A stretch of DNA of 64,000 nt from Kiritimatiellales bacterium. GTDB lineage: Bacteria > Verrucomicrobiota > Kiritimatiellia > Kiritimatiellales > Pontiellaceae. How positions within the stretch are numbered: position 1 is the first letter of the stretch; the number at the start of each line of letters is the position of its first letter. The notes beneath the pieces are model-generated. The model saw only the letters and a program-made list of their open reading frames with translations. It ran no database searches and had not been told where the DNA came from. Location: NCBI GenBank assembly GCA_003246265.1, contig QKAU01000067.1:124001-188000 (forward strand), written 5' to 3'. The position numbers were made by a program, and so were the translations under genes. Shown here in pieces: positions 44,350 to 54,575 of this stretch.

Positions 44350-45810
44350 ATGAAGCGACAGATCCTCGGGAGTGTGGCGGCCTTGGCCGCCCTGGCGGGC
44401 GGATGGACGATCCATGCCGCAGAGGCGACCGGGCCCATGGTCTCGGAAGAGGTGGCGTTCGACGAGGTCGACGGCATCGTCGCCGTGGAGGCCGAACACT
44501 TCTACCGGCAGGAGCTGGCGGAGAAGCGCGCCTGGTACATCGTGTCGTCGGCGCGCGTCCCGGAGATCAGGCCGGATGCAGACCCTGCCCACCTGGTCGA
44601 TGCAAGCGGCGGGGCCTATGTGGAGATCTTGCCGGACACGCGCGCTTCGCATGGCCATCCATTGGTCCCGGGGGAGAATTTCAGCGGAGATCCAGGCGCG
44701 CTGGCCTTGGCCTTCTACAAGGTGAACATCAATGCGCCGGGACGCTACTATGTCTGGATCCGGAGCCATTCCACGGGCAGCGAAGACAACGGCGTCCATG
44801 TGGGGATCGACGGACAGTGGCCCGAATCGGGACAGCGGTGGCAGACGACGCAGAAGCGACGGTGGGCGTGGGACTGCCGGCAGCGTACCGAGCAGCAGCA
44901 TGCCGGCGTGCCGATGCAGCTGTTCCTGGACATCGATGCGGCGGGAGAGCACGACATCGTGTTCAGCCTGCGCGAGGATGGCTTCGAAATGGACAAGTTC
45001 GTGCTGGCCCGCGACATCGACTACCGTCCCGAAGGCAAGGGTCCGGCCCCGAAAGCCCAGACGGGGACCTTGCCGGAGGCCTTTGCTGGAATCACGGAAC
45101 AGACCACGGCGACAAAACCCTTCCCGGGGCACTGGGGGACGCCTCCGAAAAGCGGGGATGGGGCCCCGGTCGAGCTTCCGGGGGCGATGGGCTGCGGCAG
45201 TGCTGCGCTGGCAACATGGGTCCAAGCCCAGCTCGACCGGGATGCGGCATCGGATGCCGGATCGCTCTACCTCGAGGCCTCCAGCTTCCCGATCGAGGGC
45301 ACGGACTACTATCTGGACAAGGGGAAATGGCTGGCCATCAACCCCGGCAAGAACCAGACCGCCACGGCCGAACTGCCATTCCCTTATCCAAGCGGGCTGT
45401 ACGACGTTAAACTGCTCGCCGTGGGGGAGGAGGATGGCGAATCCACCTTCACCGTTTACGTTGCCGGCAGGAAGGTCGGGGAGTTCCGTTGCCCGCTCTC
45501 CTCCGAGGCCATGGAGGAGGGACCGTCCTACCAGATGGTATGGGCAGGGCAGGCCATCAACAGCGGGGATCCGATTGCGGTAGGGGCCGCTGTGGCAAGT
45601 AGCGGCGGCCTGGAATTCAGCCGGGCGCGCTGGTCGAGGCTCGTCTTCGCTCCAGCCAACGAAGCCACAAGGGCGGAGGTGGCCAAGGTGGTTGCCGCCA
45701 GGGCAGGGGCGGAAACCGGGACGCAGACCTCCGCAGCCCCGGCGATGCCGCGCGGGCCGGACGCAAAGAAGGTCGTGGAATCGGCCGCAACCAAAGAAGA
45801 GTCACCATGA
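44350..45810 (+). CDS. Secreted carbohydrate-binding protein (GH115-C-like plus 'EDGES' module)
   Basis: 486 aa from the ATG at 44350 (AAGGA upstream). Signal peptide to about 22. First domain: [38 protein letters not shown] and MDKFVLARD, like the C-terminal binding domain of GH115 or CBM35-type modules. Second domain: [36 protein letters not shown] and [12 protein letters not shown]; the same module is in the giant protein at 59.8-62.3 kb. No catalytic domain is visible. ATGA overlap with the sulfatase suggests coupled expression. Confidence 0.75.
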   Translation: MKRQILGSVAALAALAGGWTIHAAEATGPMVSEEVAFDEVDGIVAVEAEHFYRQELAEKRAWYIVSSARVPEIRPDADPAHLVDASGGAYVEILPDTRASHGHPLVPGENFSGDPGALALAFYKVNINAPGRYYVWIRSHSTGSEDNGVHVGIDGQWPESGQRWQTTQKRRWAWDCRQRTEQQHAGVPMQLFLDIDAAGEHDIVFSLREDGFEMDKFVLARDIDYRPEGKGPAPKAQTGTLPEAFAGITEQTTATKPFPGHWGTPPKSGDGAPVELPGAMGCGSAALATWVQAQLDRDAASDAGSLYLEASSFPIEGTDYYLDKGKWLAINPGKNQTATAELPFPYPSGLYDVKLLAVGEEDGESTFTVYVAGRKVGEFRCPLSSEAMEEGPSYQMVWAGQAINSGDPIAVGAAVASSGGLEFSRARWSRLVFAPANEATRAEVAKVVAARAGAETGTQTSAAPAMPRGPDAKKVVESAATKEESP

Positions 45811-47321
45811 AGCGACGCGTGATTGCGGTTTTTCTGGCCGGTCTATGGATGGTGGCGGCCCAGGGCGCCCAGCGTCCCAACGTGGTGATCATCTATGCCG
45901 ACGACATGGGCTACGGCGATTTCGGCGCGAACAACCCGAAGTCGAAGATCCCCACGCCCAACCTCGACCGGCTCGCCGCGGAAGGGATGCGCTTCACCGA
46001 CGGGCACAGCTCTTCGGGGATCTGCACGCCGAGCCGGTTCGCCCTGCTGACCGGCCAGCACCACTGGCGCCGCTTCCATAACATTGTCGATTCATTCGGC
46101 CAGCCGGTATTCAGGCCGGGCGACTTCACCCTGGCGAACATGTTCCGGTCGGAGGGCTACAACACGGCCGCGATCGGCAAGTGGCATCTGGGCTGGGATT
46201 GGAATGCCGTCCGGAAACCCGGGGCACCGGGTCCATCCAAGGAGCGGCCGGACCGACCTGAAGATTACGACTGGAACCGCCCGATCCCCGGCGGCCCCCT
46301 CGACCGGGGGTTCGACTACTATTTCGGCGACGGCACGATCAATTTTCCGCCGTACTGCTTTGTCGAGAACGACCGCGTCGCGGAGGCGCCGACCGTGATG
46401 ATGGATACCGCGGCGCTCAAGGAAATCCCGGAGGGCCACTGGGAGTTCCGGGGCGGTCCCATGGTGGAGGGATGGGATCCGTACGCCGTGCTTCCGACCC
46501 TGGCGGACAAGGCGGAGGCGTGGATCCAAAGGCAATCGCCGGGGAAACCCTTCTTTCTCTACTTCGCCCTGACGTCGCCGCATGCTCCGATCATCCCCAA
46601 CGACGAGTTCAGGGGAAGGTCGAAGGCCGGACCGTACGGGGATTTTGTCTGCGAGACCGACGCCGTGGCCGGACGAATCCTGGATGCGCTGGCAAAGGGG
46701 GGCTTCGCCGAAAACACCCTGGTCGTGTTCAGTGCGGACAATGGCCCGGAAGGCTATGCCTACGACCGGGCGCAGAAGTACGGCCATTGGAGCTCCGAAC
46801 CGCTGCGCGGCCTCAAGCGCGACCTGTGGGAAGGCGGCCACCGGGTTCCGTTCGTCATGCGCTGGCCCGGAACAATCAAGGCGGGCGCAGTGTCGGATGA
46901 AACCGTCAGCCAGGTCGATCTGGCCGCAACCTTCGCCGGAATCATTGGATACACCCTCGGGCCCGACGAGGCGATCGACAGCTATGATCTGCTGCCGGTG
47001 TTGTCGGGGGAGAGGCTGGAGAAGCCCCTGCGCATGGCCACGGTGCAGAACACCTTCCAGGAAAAGTATGCGTTGCGACAGGGGGATTGGCTGTACATCG
47101 ATGCCGGGTGCGGCGGGCAGAAGGGATGGGAGCCGGAGTGGTTCCTGCGGGAGCGCGGCTATGCCGAGGAAAATACGCCGGGCCTGTTGTTCAACCTGAA
47201 GGATGACCTCCCGCAAAAGAAGAACCTCTACTCCGCGTATCCGGAAAAGGTGGCCGCCATGAAGGCCCTGCTGGACGAATATGTCGGCGGCAAGCCCTGC
47301 GCGCCCCACGCGCAACCGTGA
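45807..47321 (+). CDS. Secreted sulfatase, formylglycine (Cys) type
   Basis: 504 aa. Signal peptide to about 21. [18 protein letters not shown] holds the first metal Asp pair, and [16 protein letters not shown] the catalytic CxPxR with Cys73, converted to formylglycine. Further sites: [30 protein letters not shown] and [13 protein letters not shown]. It removes sulfate esters from the glycan attacked by the neighbouring fucosidases. A Cys-type site needs FGE or an anaerobic maturase encoded elsewhere. ATGA overlap with the previous gene. Confidence 0.93.
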   Translation: MKRRVIAVFLAGLWMVAAQGAQRPNVVIIYADDMGYGDFGANNPKSKIPTPNLDRLAAEGMRFTDGHSSSGICTPSRFALLTGQHHWRRFHNIVDSFGQPVFRPGDFTLANMFRSEGYNTAAIGKWHLGWDWNAVRKPGAPGPSKERPDRPEDYDWNRPIPGGPLDRGFDYYFGDGTINFPPYCFVENDRVAEAPTVMMDTAALKEIPEGHWEFRGGPMVEGWDPYAVLPTLADKAEAWIQRQSPGKPFFLYFALTSPHAPIIPNDEFRGRSKAGPYGDFVCETDAVAGRILDALAKGGFAENTLVVFSADNGPEGYAYDRAQKYGHWSSEPLRGLKRDLWEGGHRVPFVMRWPGTIKAGAVSDETVSQVDLAATFAGIIGYTLGPDEAIDSYDLLPVLSGERLEKPLRMATVQNTFQEKYALRQGDWLYIDAGCGGQKGWEPEWFLRERGYAEENTPGLLFNLKDDLPQKKNLYSAYPEKVAAMKALLDEYVGGKPCAPHAQP

Positions 47322-47424
47322 AGCCGGGCGCGATCCAAATGGACAAGGCTTCCTCCGGCGCGTACAGTGGGCCTGTGTTTGGCAGCCCGCTCCATGCAGG
47401 ACGCGGGCCGCGGGGGCCGGGCCG

Positions 47425-48579
47425 ATGAAAATTGCCGATGTCAAAGCCTATGCGTTCTGGGTGGGCTGCAGGAACACCTGCCTGGTCAAGGTCGAAGCCG
47501 ACGATGGCACCCATGGCTGGGGGGAGTCGGGGCTTTCGGGCCGCGAACTCGCGGTCATGGGCGCGGTGAAGCACTTCCGGGAGTTCCTGCTCGGCAAGGA
47601 TCCGCGCCAAACCGGAGCGCTCTGGCAGGAGATGTACCGAAGCCAGTATTTCGAAGGAGGCCGCGTGCTCTCGGCGGCCATCGCGGCCATCGATATCGCC
47701 CTGCACGATCTCGTGGCCAAGGGCTTGGGCATTCCGGTGTACCGGCTGCTGGGCGGCCGGCAGCGCACGACCATTCCGCTGTTCGCCACGACGACCCGGC
47801 CGATGGGGCCCGAATTGATCGAGGATGTGCTGCGCCTCCGGGGCGAGGGATGGACCGTTATCCGGACCACGACCGGAGTGAACGGCGAACCGGACAGGCC
47901 GACCGTGTTCGAGCCACGGGAATCCCTTGCCGCCGCGGCGGCATGCCTGGCCGAAGCACGCGCGGCGCTGGGCAGCGATGTGGTCCTGGGCATCGATTAC
48001 CATCACCGGCTCTCCGTGGCGGAAACCGTCTCCTTCGTCCAGCGGATGCCCGCGGGCACCCTTGATTTCCTGGAAGAGCCCATCCGCGACCAGTCGCCGG
48101 CGGCGTACCGGGCGCTGCGCCGGATGTGCCCGGTCCCGCTGGCCATCGGCGAGGAGTTCTCGGGCAAGTGGGACTTCGCGCCGTATGTCGAGGAGGCGAT
48201 CACCAACTTCGGCCGCATCGATGTCTGCAATGCGGGGGGCTTCACGGAGTCCATGAAGATTGCGGCCCTGTGCGAGCTGCGCTACATCGACATGATGCCG
48301 CACAATCCCCTGAGCCCGGTCTGCACCGCCGCGTCGATCCACTTCTGCGCGGCCGTTCCCAACCTCGCCTGGCTCGAATACCTCCCCTACACCTCGGATA
48401 CGGAGGATCACCGGCGCTATTTCATCAATGTGCCGGTCGTCGAAAACAACGCGTTTGCGGTTCCGGACGTTCCGGGCCTGGGCGTGGATGTGCACGAGGA
48501 GGCCATCAGGGACCTGCCGTTCAAGCCGTGGGAGCCGCCGCGCCTTGTCCGGCGGGATGGGTCCTACACCAACTGGTAG
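47425..48579 (+). CDS. Enolase-superfamily sugar acid dehydratase (D-galactonate dehydratase-like)
   Basis: 384 aa from ATG 47425. N-terminal capping domain (KIADVKAYAFWVGCRNTCLVKVEADDG, TGALWQEMYRSQYFEGGRVLSAAIAAIDIALHDLVAKGLG). Barrel metal ligands: GIDYHHRL (Asp, acid/base His), LDFLEEPI (Glu), AIGEEFSG (Glu), and MPHNPLSPVCTAA (His). This order is that of D-galactonate/mannonate dehydratases. No signal peptide, so a cytoplasmic step in breakdown of a sugar acid, probably fuconate, galactonate or similar, brought in by the next gene. Confidence 0.88.
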   Translation: MKIADVKAYAFWVGCRNTCLVKVEADDGTHGWGESGLSGRELAVMGAVKHFREFLLGKDPRQTGALWQEMYRSQYFEGGRVLSAAIAAIDIALHDLVAKGLGIPVYRLLGGRQRTTIPLFATTTRPMGPELIEDVLRLRGEGWTVIRTTTGVNGEPDRPTVFEPRESLAAAAACLAEARAALGSDVVLGIDYHHRLSVAETVSFVQRMPAGTLDFLEEPIRDQSPAAYRALRRMCPVPLAIGEEFSGKWDFAPYVEEAITNFGRIDVCNAGGFTESMKIAALCELRYIDMMPHNPLSPVCTAASIHFCAAVPNLAWLEYLPYTSDTEDHRRYFINVPVVENNAFAVPDVPGLGVDVHEEAIRDLPFKPWEPPRLVRRDGSYTNW

Positions 48580-48609
48580 CGCGCTCAACGTCGAAGGATT
48601 CCAGGGCCC

Positions 48610-49920
48610 ATGGGCATGCAGACCGACAGGGGAACGGGAAGCGCGGACAAGCCCACGCGGCGGCGGTACCGCATCCTGGCGCTCATTTTCGCAAGCGTTG
48701 TGATCAACTACATGGATCGGGTCAACCTGTCGGTGGCCGCTACGGCGCTTTCAGGCGACCTGTCGCTGGGCCCGGTCCAGATGGGGCTGCTGTTCTCGGC
48801 CTTTGGCTGGACCTACGCGCTATTGCAGATCCCCGGCGGCGTGGTGGTCGATTTCGTCAAGACGCGCCTGCTCTATCCCCTGATCCTGGCGGCGTGGTCC
48901 ACGGCCACCGTGCTGCAGGGCGTGGCCGGATCGTTCCCCGGGCTGCTGGGATGCCGGCTCTCGATCGGCGTCTTCGAGGCGCCGTCCTATCCATGCAACA
49001 ACAAGATCGTTACGGCCTGGTTCCCAGAAAGCGAGCGGGCCGGGGCCATCGCGGTCTACACGTCGGGGCAGTTTGTCGGGCTCGCCTTCCTGATGCCGCT
49101 GCTCGCCACGGTACAGTCCTGCTTCGGCTGGCGGGGCCTGTTCTTCGCGTCCGGCGCCGTCGGCATCCTGTGGGCGGTCGTGTGGTACATGGTCTACCGG
49201 GAGCCTTCCGAGGACAAGGGCGCCAACCCGGCGGAGCTTGTGCATATCCGCAGCGATGCCGGAACGGCCGCCCCGGCTGCGCCCGATGGTTCCCCGGCCT
49301 TCGAATGGCGCAGGCTCGCCTTCGCGCTGACCCAGAGAAAGCTGTGGGGAATCTATATCGGCCAGTTCTGCCTCGGCGGTACGCTGATCTTCTTCCTGAC
49401 CTGGTTCCCGACCTACCTCGTGGAGTATCGCAACCTGGATTTCATCAAGTCGGGCTACATGGCATCCATCCCTTTCCTGGCCGGGTTCTGCGGCGTCCTG
49501 GTTTCCGGCTTTGCTTCGGACTACATGGTGCGGAAAGGGATCTCCCGCGAAATCGCGCGCAAGGCTCCGGTCATAGCGGGAATGTCGCTCTCCATGGGCA
49601 TCGTCGGGGCGAACTACACCCAGAACACCGCCTTGATCATTGCGTTCCTGGCGCTCGCATTCTTCGGGAACGGGCTGGCGTCCATTACCTGGGTTTTCGT
49701 CTCGCTGTTGTCGCCGGCAAAAACGATCGGGCTGGTCGGGGGGTGCTTCAATTTCATCGGCGGACTGTCCGCCATCGTTGTTCCGCTGGCCATCGGCTAC
49801 CTGGTGAAGGCGGGGGACTTCCGTCCGGCGCTGCTGTTCATCTCGGCCCTGGCCTTCCTCGGCGTCTGCTCCTACCTGTTCGTTGTCGGGAAGATCGAGC
49901 GCATCGAGGCCGATCCCTGA
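48610..49920 (+). CDS. MFS transporter, ACS (sugar-acid) type
   Basis: 436 aa, 12 membrane helices. Typical ACS opening ILALIFASVVINYMDRVNLSVAA, then GWTYALLQIPGGVVVDFVKTRLLYP and GVFEAPSYPCNNKIVTAWFPESERA; the pattern is that of glucarate/galactonate/hexuronate carriers. It follows the dehydratase by 30 bp, so the pair likely imports and dehydrates the same acid. It is a single inner-membrane carrier, with no Sus-like outer-membrane system nearby. Confidence 0.92.
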   Translation: MGMQTDRGTGSADKPTRRRYRILALIFASVVINYMDRVNLSVAATALSGDLSLGPVQMGLLFSAFGWTYALLQIPGGVVVDFVKTRLLYPLILAAWSTATVLQGVAGSFPGLLGCRLSIGVFEAPSYPCNNKIVTAWFPESERAGAIAVYTSGQFVGLAFLMPLLATVQSCFGWRGLFFASGAVGILWAVVWYMVYREPSEDKGANPAELVHIRSDAGTAAPAAPDGSPAFEWRRLAFALTQRKLWGIYIGQFCLGGTLIFFLTWFPTYLVEYRNLDFIKSGYMASIPFLAGFCGVLVSGFASDYMVRKGISREIARKAPVIAGMSLSMGIVGANYTQNTALIIAFLALAFFGNGLASITWVFVSLLSPAKTIGLVGGCFNFIGGLSAIVVPLAIGYLVKAGDFRPALLFISALAFLGVCSYLFVVGKIERIEADP

Positions 49921-50154
49921 GACCGGGCCCGTTGTGGTCCATAATTCCCGCCGGGGGCAGGGCGTCGGTGAAACCCGAAGAGAGGATTGAAGCCGCCGCG
50001 CTTCTCGGCTACGCTGGATCTATTGCGTGGGAATCGGTTGCCAAGGGGTGTGGACATGCCGGACGCCGCCCCCGCCGCCCGGGACAACGGCTTTAGGTGG
50101 AAGCGGGACCGGGCAATGCGCCACGCAGGGTCCGGCAAGACGGGGAGCGGTGGC

Positions 50155-52344
50155 ATGACAGGGAAACCCAATCGCCTTTTGCTGGTGGCCTGCGTGGTGG
50201 TGGCGTCCGGCATCGCGACAAGTGCGGCGGCGGACGCCATGGCCCTCGACGAAGCCCGGACGACCTACCTGCTTGCCCGCGTCCAGAAGGGGCTGGCGGA
50301 ACTCGGGATCGAACACGTGGTGGCACCATGCCCCGCTCCGGATTCCGGCTGCGTGCTGCGCATCCAGCTGCCCGCCGATGGCCTGCAGCTCGATTTCTGC
50401 CTGAACACGAACCTCGTGGTCGAGGCCTTCAGGCTCGGGCGGGGCGGAAATGCGCTCACGATTTCCGGAGCGGACATCGGCGGATTGCTCTATGGCTTCC
50501 AGGAATGCGCCGACCAGATGGCCGCGGGCCAGCGGCCGGGCGCGATTAAGCCCGTGGAGCAGTCGCCGCATTTTGCGTTCCGCGCCCTCAAGTTCAACCT
50601 CCCGTGGTCCTCCTACCGCACGGGCGAATCGCTCCAGCTGCACATGCGGACCGTCCGCGACCTCGCCTTCTGGGAGCGCTTCCTGGACATGATGGTGGAC
50701 AACCGCTTCAACGCCCTGACCCTCTGGAACCTCCATCCGTTCACCTTCATGATCCAGCCGGAAAAATATCCGGAAGCGACGCAGTTCAAGGGCGAGGAGT
50801 TCGAGGAGTGGCGGCGTTTCTGGACGGCGCTGTTCCAGATGGCCAGGGACCGGGGGATCGAGACCTACATCGTCAACTGGAACATCTTTACCTCCCCGCA
50901 AATGACCGAGGCGCACGGCGTGGCCAACTACAAGGAGGAGCTGGAGTGGCACTACGGATACACGCCGCCCGAAACCTCCCCGCTGGTCGTGGACTACACG
51001 CGCGAGTGCGTGACGCAGGTCATCAACGAATATCCCAACCTGACCGGCCTGGGCGTGAGCGTCGGCGAACGCATGAAGATGCCGATCGAGGAAGCGATGC
51101 AATGGATCCGCGACACGTTCGTCGAGGGCATGCGCCGGGCCGACCGCCCGGCCAGGTTCATCCACCGCGCACCGTTCTCGATCAGCCCGGAAGAGGCCCG
51201 GAAATACATCGAGTCCTACACCGACCTGCCGCAGCCGATCATCATGGAGTTCAAGTTCAACTGGTCCCACTCGCACTCCTCGCCGCACCTCTCCATCACG
51301 CACGGCGGCGGGATCGGCGACCAATACTGGAACCCGATGCCGTCGAACTACCGGATGGCGTGGATGATGCGGAACGAGGACTTCTACATGCTGAACTGGG
51401 GCGAGCCGGACTTCATCCGCGAGCACATCCGCATCAACGGTGGCGATCATGTGCTCGGCTACTTCGTCGGCTCCGAGTGCTATATCCCGGCCAAGGAATA
51501 CCGCATGAAGGAGGGCGTCGACTACCCGTGGGAATACGCCTTTGAGAAGCAGTGGGAGTTCTACCAGATGTGGGGACGCCTGCTCTACGATCCCGGGCTT
51601 TCCGACGACTATTTCATCGGCCGGATGGCGGACCGCTACGGAACCCCGGCGGCCGAAAGCATGTTCCGCGCCCTAAAGCTCGGAAGCCGGATGCCGCTGC
51701 GGCTGGCCTCCTTCTACAAGTCCACCTGGGACTTCACCCTCTACGCGGAAGGCTTCATCAACGGCGAGCAGATCTACAAGACCTACAAGCAGCCCGAGAA
51801 GGCTTTCATCAACGTCCGGGAGATGGCCACGCACAAGCCGCTGGATGCCGGCTATCTCTCCGTTGCGGACTTCGTGCAGAAGAAGATCGCGGGGGAACCC
51901 ATCCCCGGCGGCGTCGTCACGCCCGCGAAGCTTGCGGAAGCCCTCGCGCAGGATGCCGATGAGGCGCTCCGCCTGTGCGATGCCATCGCCGGCCTGGTTC
52001 CGGATTCGGAAACGGACTTCCGCATCGAACTGAACGACATCCGGGTGTGGGCCTACTTGAGCCGCTACTTTTCCGACAAGCTCAATGGGGCGGTCTGCTA
52101 CCAGGAAGCGGCGATGACCAGCAACCGGAACAGCCAGGCCGACGCCGTTGAGCATCTCAGGCGGGCGCTGGCCGATTGGAACGCCCTGGTCGACATTACC
52201 GAAGCGCAGTACCAGGAGGTGTCGCTGCCGCACCTGCGGACCTACAAGTTCTCGTGGAAGCTCTTCCTCCCTTCGGTGCGGAGGGATATCGAACTCGCGG
52301 AAGAGCTGTTCGAGGGGGAAAATCCTATCGCTTCCAAACCCTAG
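50155..52344 (+). CDS. Large secreted alpha-glucuronidase-like (GH67/GH20-superfamily barrel) protein, uncharacterised (copy 1)
   Basis: 729 aa. The ATG at 50155 with GGGGAG upstream starts a signal peptide (LLLVACVVVASGIATSAAA). Residues 25-135 are an alpha/beta domain with an ISGADIGGLLYGFQE segment, as before GH20/GH67 barrels. Then FRALKFNLPWSSYR, FLDMMVDNRFNALTLWNLHPF, YIVNWNIF, YPNLTGLGVSVGERM, then a long helical C-terminus. Acidic residues in 'GVSVGE' and 'YFVGSE' sit where barrels place catalytic residues. No family is certain. The adjacent paralogue suggests a two-enzyme step. Confidence 0.7.
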   Translation: MTGKPNRLLLVACVVVASGIATSAAADAMALDEARTTYLLARVQKGLAELGIEHVVAPCPAPDSGCVLRIQLPADGLQLDFCLNTNLVVEAFRLGRGGNALTISGADIGGLLYGFQECADQMAAGQRPGAIKPVEQSPHFAFRALKFNLPWSSYRTGESLQLHMRTVRDLAFWERFLDMMVDNRFNALTLWNLHPFTFMIQPEKYPEATQFKGEEFEEWRRFWTALFQMARDRGIETYIVNWNIFTSPQMTEAHGVANYKEELEWHYGYTPPETSPLVVDYTRECVTQVINEYPNLTGLGVSVGERMKMPIEEAMQWIRDTFVEGMRRADRPARFIHRAPFSISPEEARKYIESYTDLPQPIIMEFKFNWSHSHSSPHLSITHGGGIGDQYWNPMPSNYRMAWMMRNEDFYMLNWGEPDFIREHIRINGGDHVLGYFVGSECYIPAKEYRMKEGVDYPWEYAFEKQWEFYQMWGRLLYDPGLSDDYFIGRMADRYGTPAAESMFRALKLGSRMPLRLASFYKSTWDFTLYAEGFINGEQIYKTYKQPEKAFINVREMATHKPLDAGYLSVADFVQKKIAGEPIPGGVVTPAKLAEALAQDADEALRLCDAIAGLVPDSETDFRIELNDIRVWAYLSRYFSDKLNGAVCYQEAAMTSNRNSQADAVEHLRRALADWNALVDITEAQYQEVSLPHLRTYKFSWKLFLPSVRRDIELAEELFEGENPIASKP

Positions 52345-52370
52345 CCGTTGCAACCGATCGGATGGTCCGC

Positions 52371-54575
52371 ATGAAAAAGCAATTCAACCCGATCCTGTGC
52401 CGGGCCCTGGCGGCCGGCGTCCTTTGCGCCGCCATCGGTTGTGTCGCCGACGTCCCGGTGCGGTCCTACCGGCTGGAATACGATGAAAGCCTGCCGCAGG
52501 TCGCCTTCGCCGCCTCCCGCCTGGTGGATGCGCTGGAAAGGCGTGGAGCGCACGTCGGGGGCACGAACGCGGTCGCGATCCGCTTTGCGCTCGAGGACGG
52601 CGCGACGAAGCCGGGCGGGTTTGCCATCGCGAAGGAGGGCGATGCCGGCATCGCCATCGTCTCCGCCGACGCCAACGGCCTGATGTACGGCGGGCTCGAA
52701 GCCGCGGAGCAGCTTGCCCTCCACGGAGTCATCCGTGAAGCAAGGATCGATCCCTGCATCCAGCGGCGCGGGATCAAGATGAACATCCCGCTGGATGCGC
52801 GGACGCCCAGCTACGACGACAGCGGCGATGCGGCGCAGCGGAACATCGCGGAGATGTGGAGCTGGGACTTCTGGGAAGCCTACCTCGACCGCATGGCGGT
52901 CAACCGCTACAACGTGCTCTCCCTCTGGAACCCCCATCCGTTTCCCTCGATGATCAAGATGGAGGACTACCCCGACGTGGCGCTCGACGACGTATGCATC
53001 ACGACGCTCGAGCCCGGAGGCCGGGAAAACGAATGGGGCGAGCCGCAGATGGTGTCGCGCAACGTCGTTGCAAATCTGAAGGTGGTCAGGCGCATGGCCA
53101 TCGGCGAGAAGATCGCCTTCTGGAAGCGGGTCATGCAGCGGGCGGCCGACCGGGGCATCGATCTCTACTTCATCACCTGGAACGTCTGTCCCAACGCGGC
53201 CGCGCAGCCGGTGGAACCCTTCTACCGGACCTACGGCGCGGAGCTGAAGGGGGAGCGGCCGGGGGCCTACGGGATCAGCAACGAAATGGGCAATCCGAAG
53301 ACGGTGGCCTATGTCCGGGCGGCGGTGCGCGATTTCCTGCTCACCTATCCGAACGTGAAGGGGATCGGGACCACGGCCGGCGAACACATGGTGGACCAGT
53401 CGGGCCCCTACACGCGCGAGCAATGGATCTGGGAGACGTACGGCCTGGGCATCCTCGACGCGAAGCGGGCGCAGCCGGACCGCAAGGTCGATTTCATCCA
53501 CCGGGTCTGGAACACCGACATGGACAAGGTCATGAAGTTCTGGGACCGGTACCCCGACACGTTCAGCGCCAGCTTCAAGTATGCGAGGGCGCGCCTCTAC
53601 TCGACCCCGAAGCCGCCCTTTGCCGCCGGGCACATCGAGGCCATGAAGAAGTACGGCATCAAGTCGTGGTGGAACCTGCGCAACGACGACATCTTCGTGC
53701 ATCGCTGGGGCGATCCGGACTACGTGCGGGCGTTCATCGCGAACTTCGATCCCGAATGCACCGCGGGCTTCTACATGGGGTCGGACGGCTACGTGTGGGG
53801 GAGGGAATTCCTGGAGAAGCGGCCCGCGCTCTCGGGCATGCTCGAGTTCGACAAGCACTGGTACCGGTTCATGATGTGGGGGCGCCTCGCCTATCGCAAT
53901 GATCTGGACCAGGCGTTCTTCGTCGCGAAGTTGCGGGAGCATTTTCCTTCCGCCGACGCCGAACGCCTGTACGCCGCCTGGCAGGCCGCATCGCGGATCA
54001 TCCCGCTGGTCAACCGCTACCATTGGCGCGACTGGGACTACCAGTGGTCCGTGGAAGGCTGCCTCGACATGCGCAATGGATTCCACACGGTGGTCGATTT
54101 CATCGACAACCCGACCCTGGCCGGAAGCGGGCTGCTGAGCCCGGCGGCCTATGCGGAGGCGGTCGCGGCCGGGAAGGCGGTCCCGGAAGGGGTGTCGCCT
54201 TTTTCCGTGGCGCAGGAGCTGCGGGCGCTGGCCGAGGCTTCGCTCTCCGGTGCGGCGGCGCTGCACGGCCAGGCGGCCGACCCCGAGTTCGAAGCCGTCC
54301 TGGGCGATATCGCCAGCATGGCCTGGCTGGGCCGCTACTATGCCTGCAAGATCGAGGCGGCCGCCGAGCTGGCCCTCTATCGTTCGAACAGGGATGGTAG
54401 GCACAAGCAGCGCGCGGTGTCGCAGCTCGAGGCGGCGGTGCCGGCATGGCGCGAGTATGCCGGCATCTGCGGGGCGCACTACCACGTGCAGATGCTGGCG
54501 CGCACGCGGCGCCTGGATTGGGAGGCATTGGCGGAGGAGGTGAAGAACGATGTCCACGCTCCCTGCAACCAATAG
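52371..54575 (+). CDS. Large secreted alpha-glucuronidase-like protein, uncharacterised (copy 2)
   Basis: 734 aa, starting at ATG 52371 (or ATG 52362). Lipoprotein-like signal (LAAGVLCAAIGCVAD), so the mature protein may be lipid-anchored at that Cys. Same layout as copy 1: SADANGLMYGGLEAAEQL, RGIKMNIPLDARTPSY, YLDRMAVNRYNVLSLWNPHPFPS, LYFITWNV, YPNVKGIGTTAGEHM and GFYMGSDGYVWGREF. Identity to copy 1 is modest, yet domain order and barrel motifs are the same, which argues for an old tandem duplication. Overlaps the next gene by 26 bp. Confidence 0.7.
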   Translation: MKKQFNPILCRALAAGVLCAAIGCVADVPVRSYRLEYDESLPQVAFAASRLVDALERRGAHVGGTNAVAIRFALEDGATKPGGFAIAKEGDAGIAIVSADANGLMYGGLEAAEQLALHGVIREARIDPCIQRRGIKMNIPLDARTPSYDDSGDAAQRNIAEMWSWDFWEAYLDRMAVNRYNVLSLWNPHPFPSMIKMEDYPDVALDDVCITTLEPGGRENEWGEPQMVSRNVVANLKVVRRMAIGEKIAFWKRVMQRAADRGIDLYFITWNVCPNAAAQPVEPFYRTYGAELKGERPGAYGISNEMGNPKTVAYVRAAVRDFLLTYPNVKGIGTTAGEHMVDQSGPYTREQWIWETYGLGILDAKRAQPDRKVDFIHRVWNTDMDKVMKFWDRYPDTFSASFKYARARLYSTPKPPFAAGHIEAMKKYGIKSWWNLRNDDIFVHRWGDPDYVRAFIANFDPECTAGFYMGSDGYVWGREFLEKRPALSGMLEFDKHWYRFMMWGRLAYRNDLDQAFFVAKLREHFPSADAERLYAAWQAASRIIPLVNRYHWRDWDYQWSVEGCLDMRNGFHTVVDFIDNPTLAGSGLLSPAAYAEAVAAGKAVPEGVSPFSVAQELRALAEASLSGAAALHGQAADPEFEAVLGDIASMAWLGRYYACKIEAAAELALYRSNRDGRHKQRAVSQLEAAVPAWREYAGICGAHYHVQMLARTRRLDWEALAEEVKNDVHAPCNQ

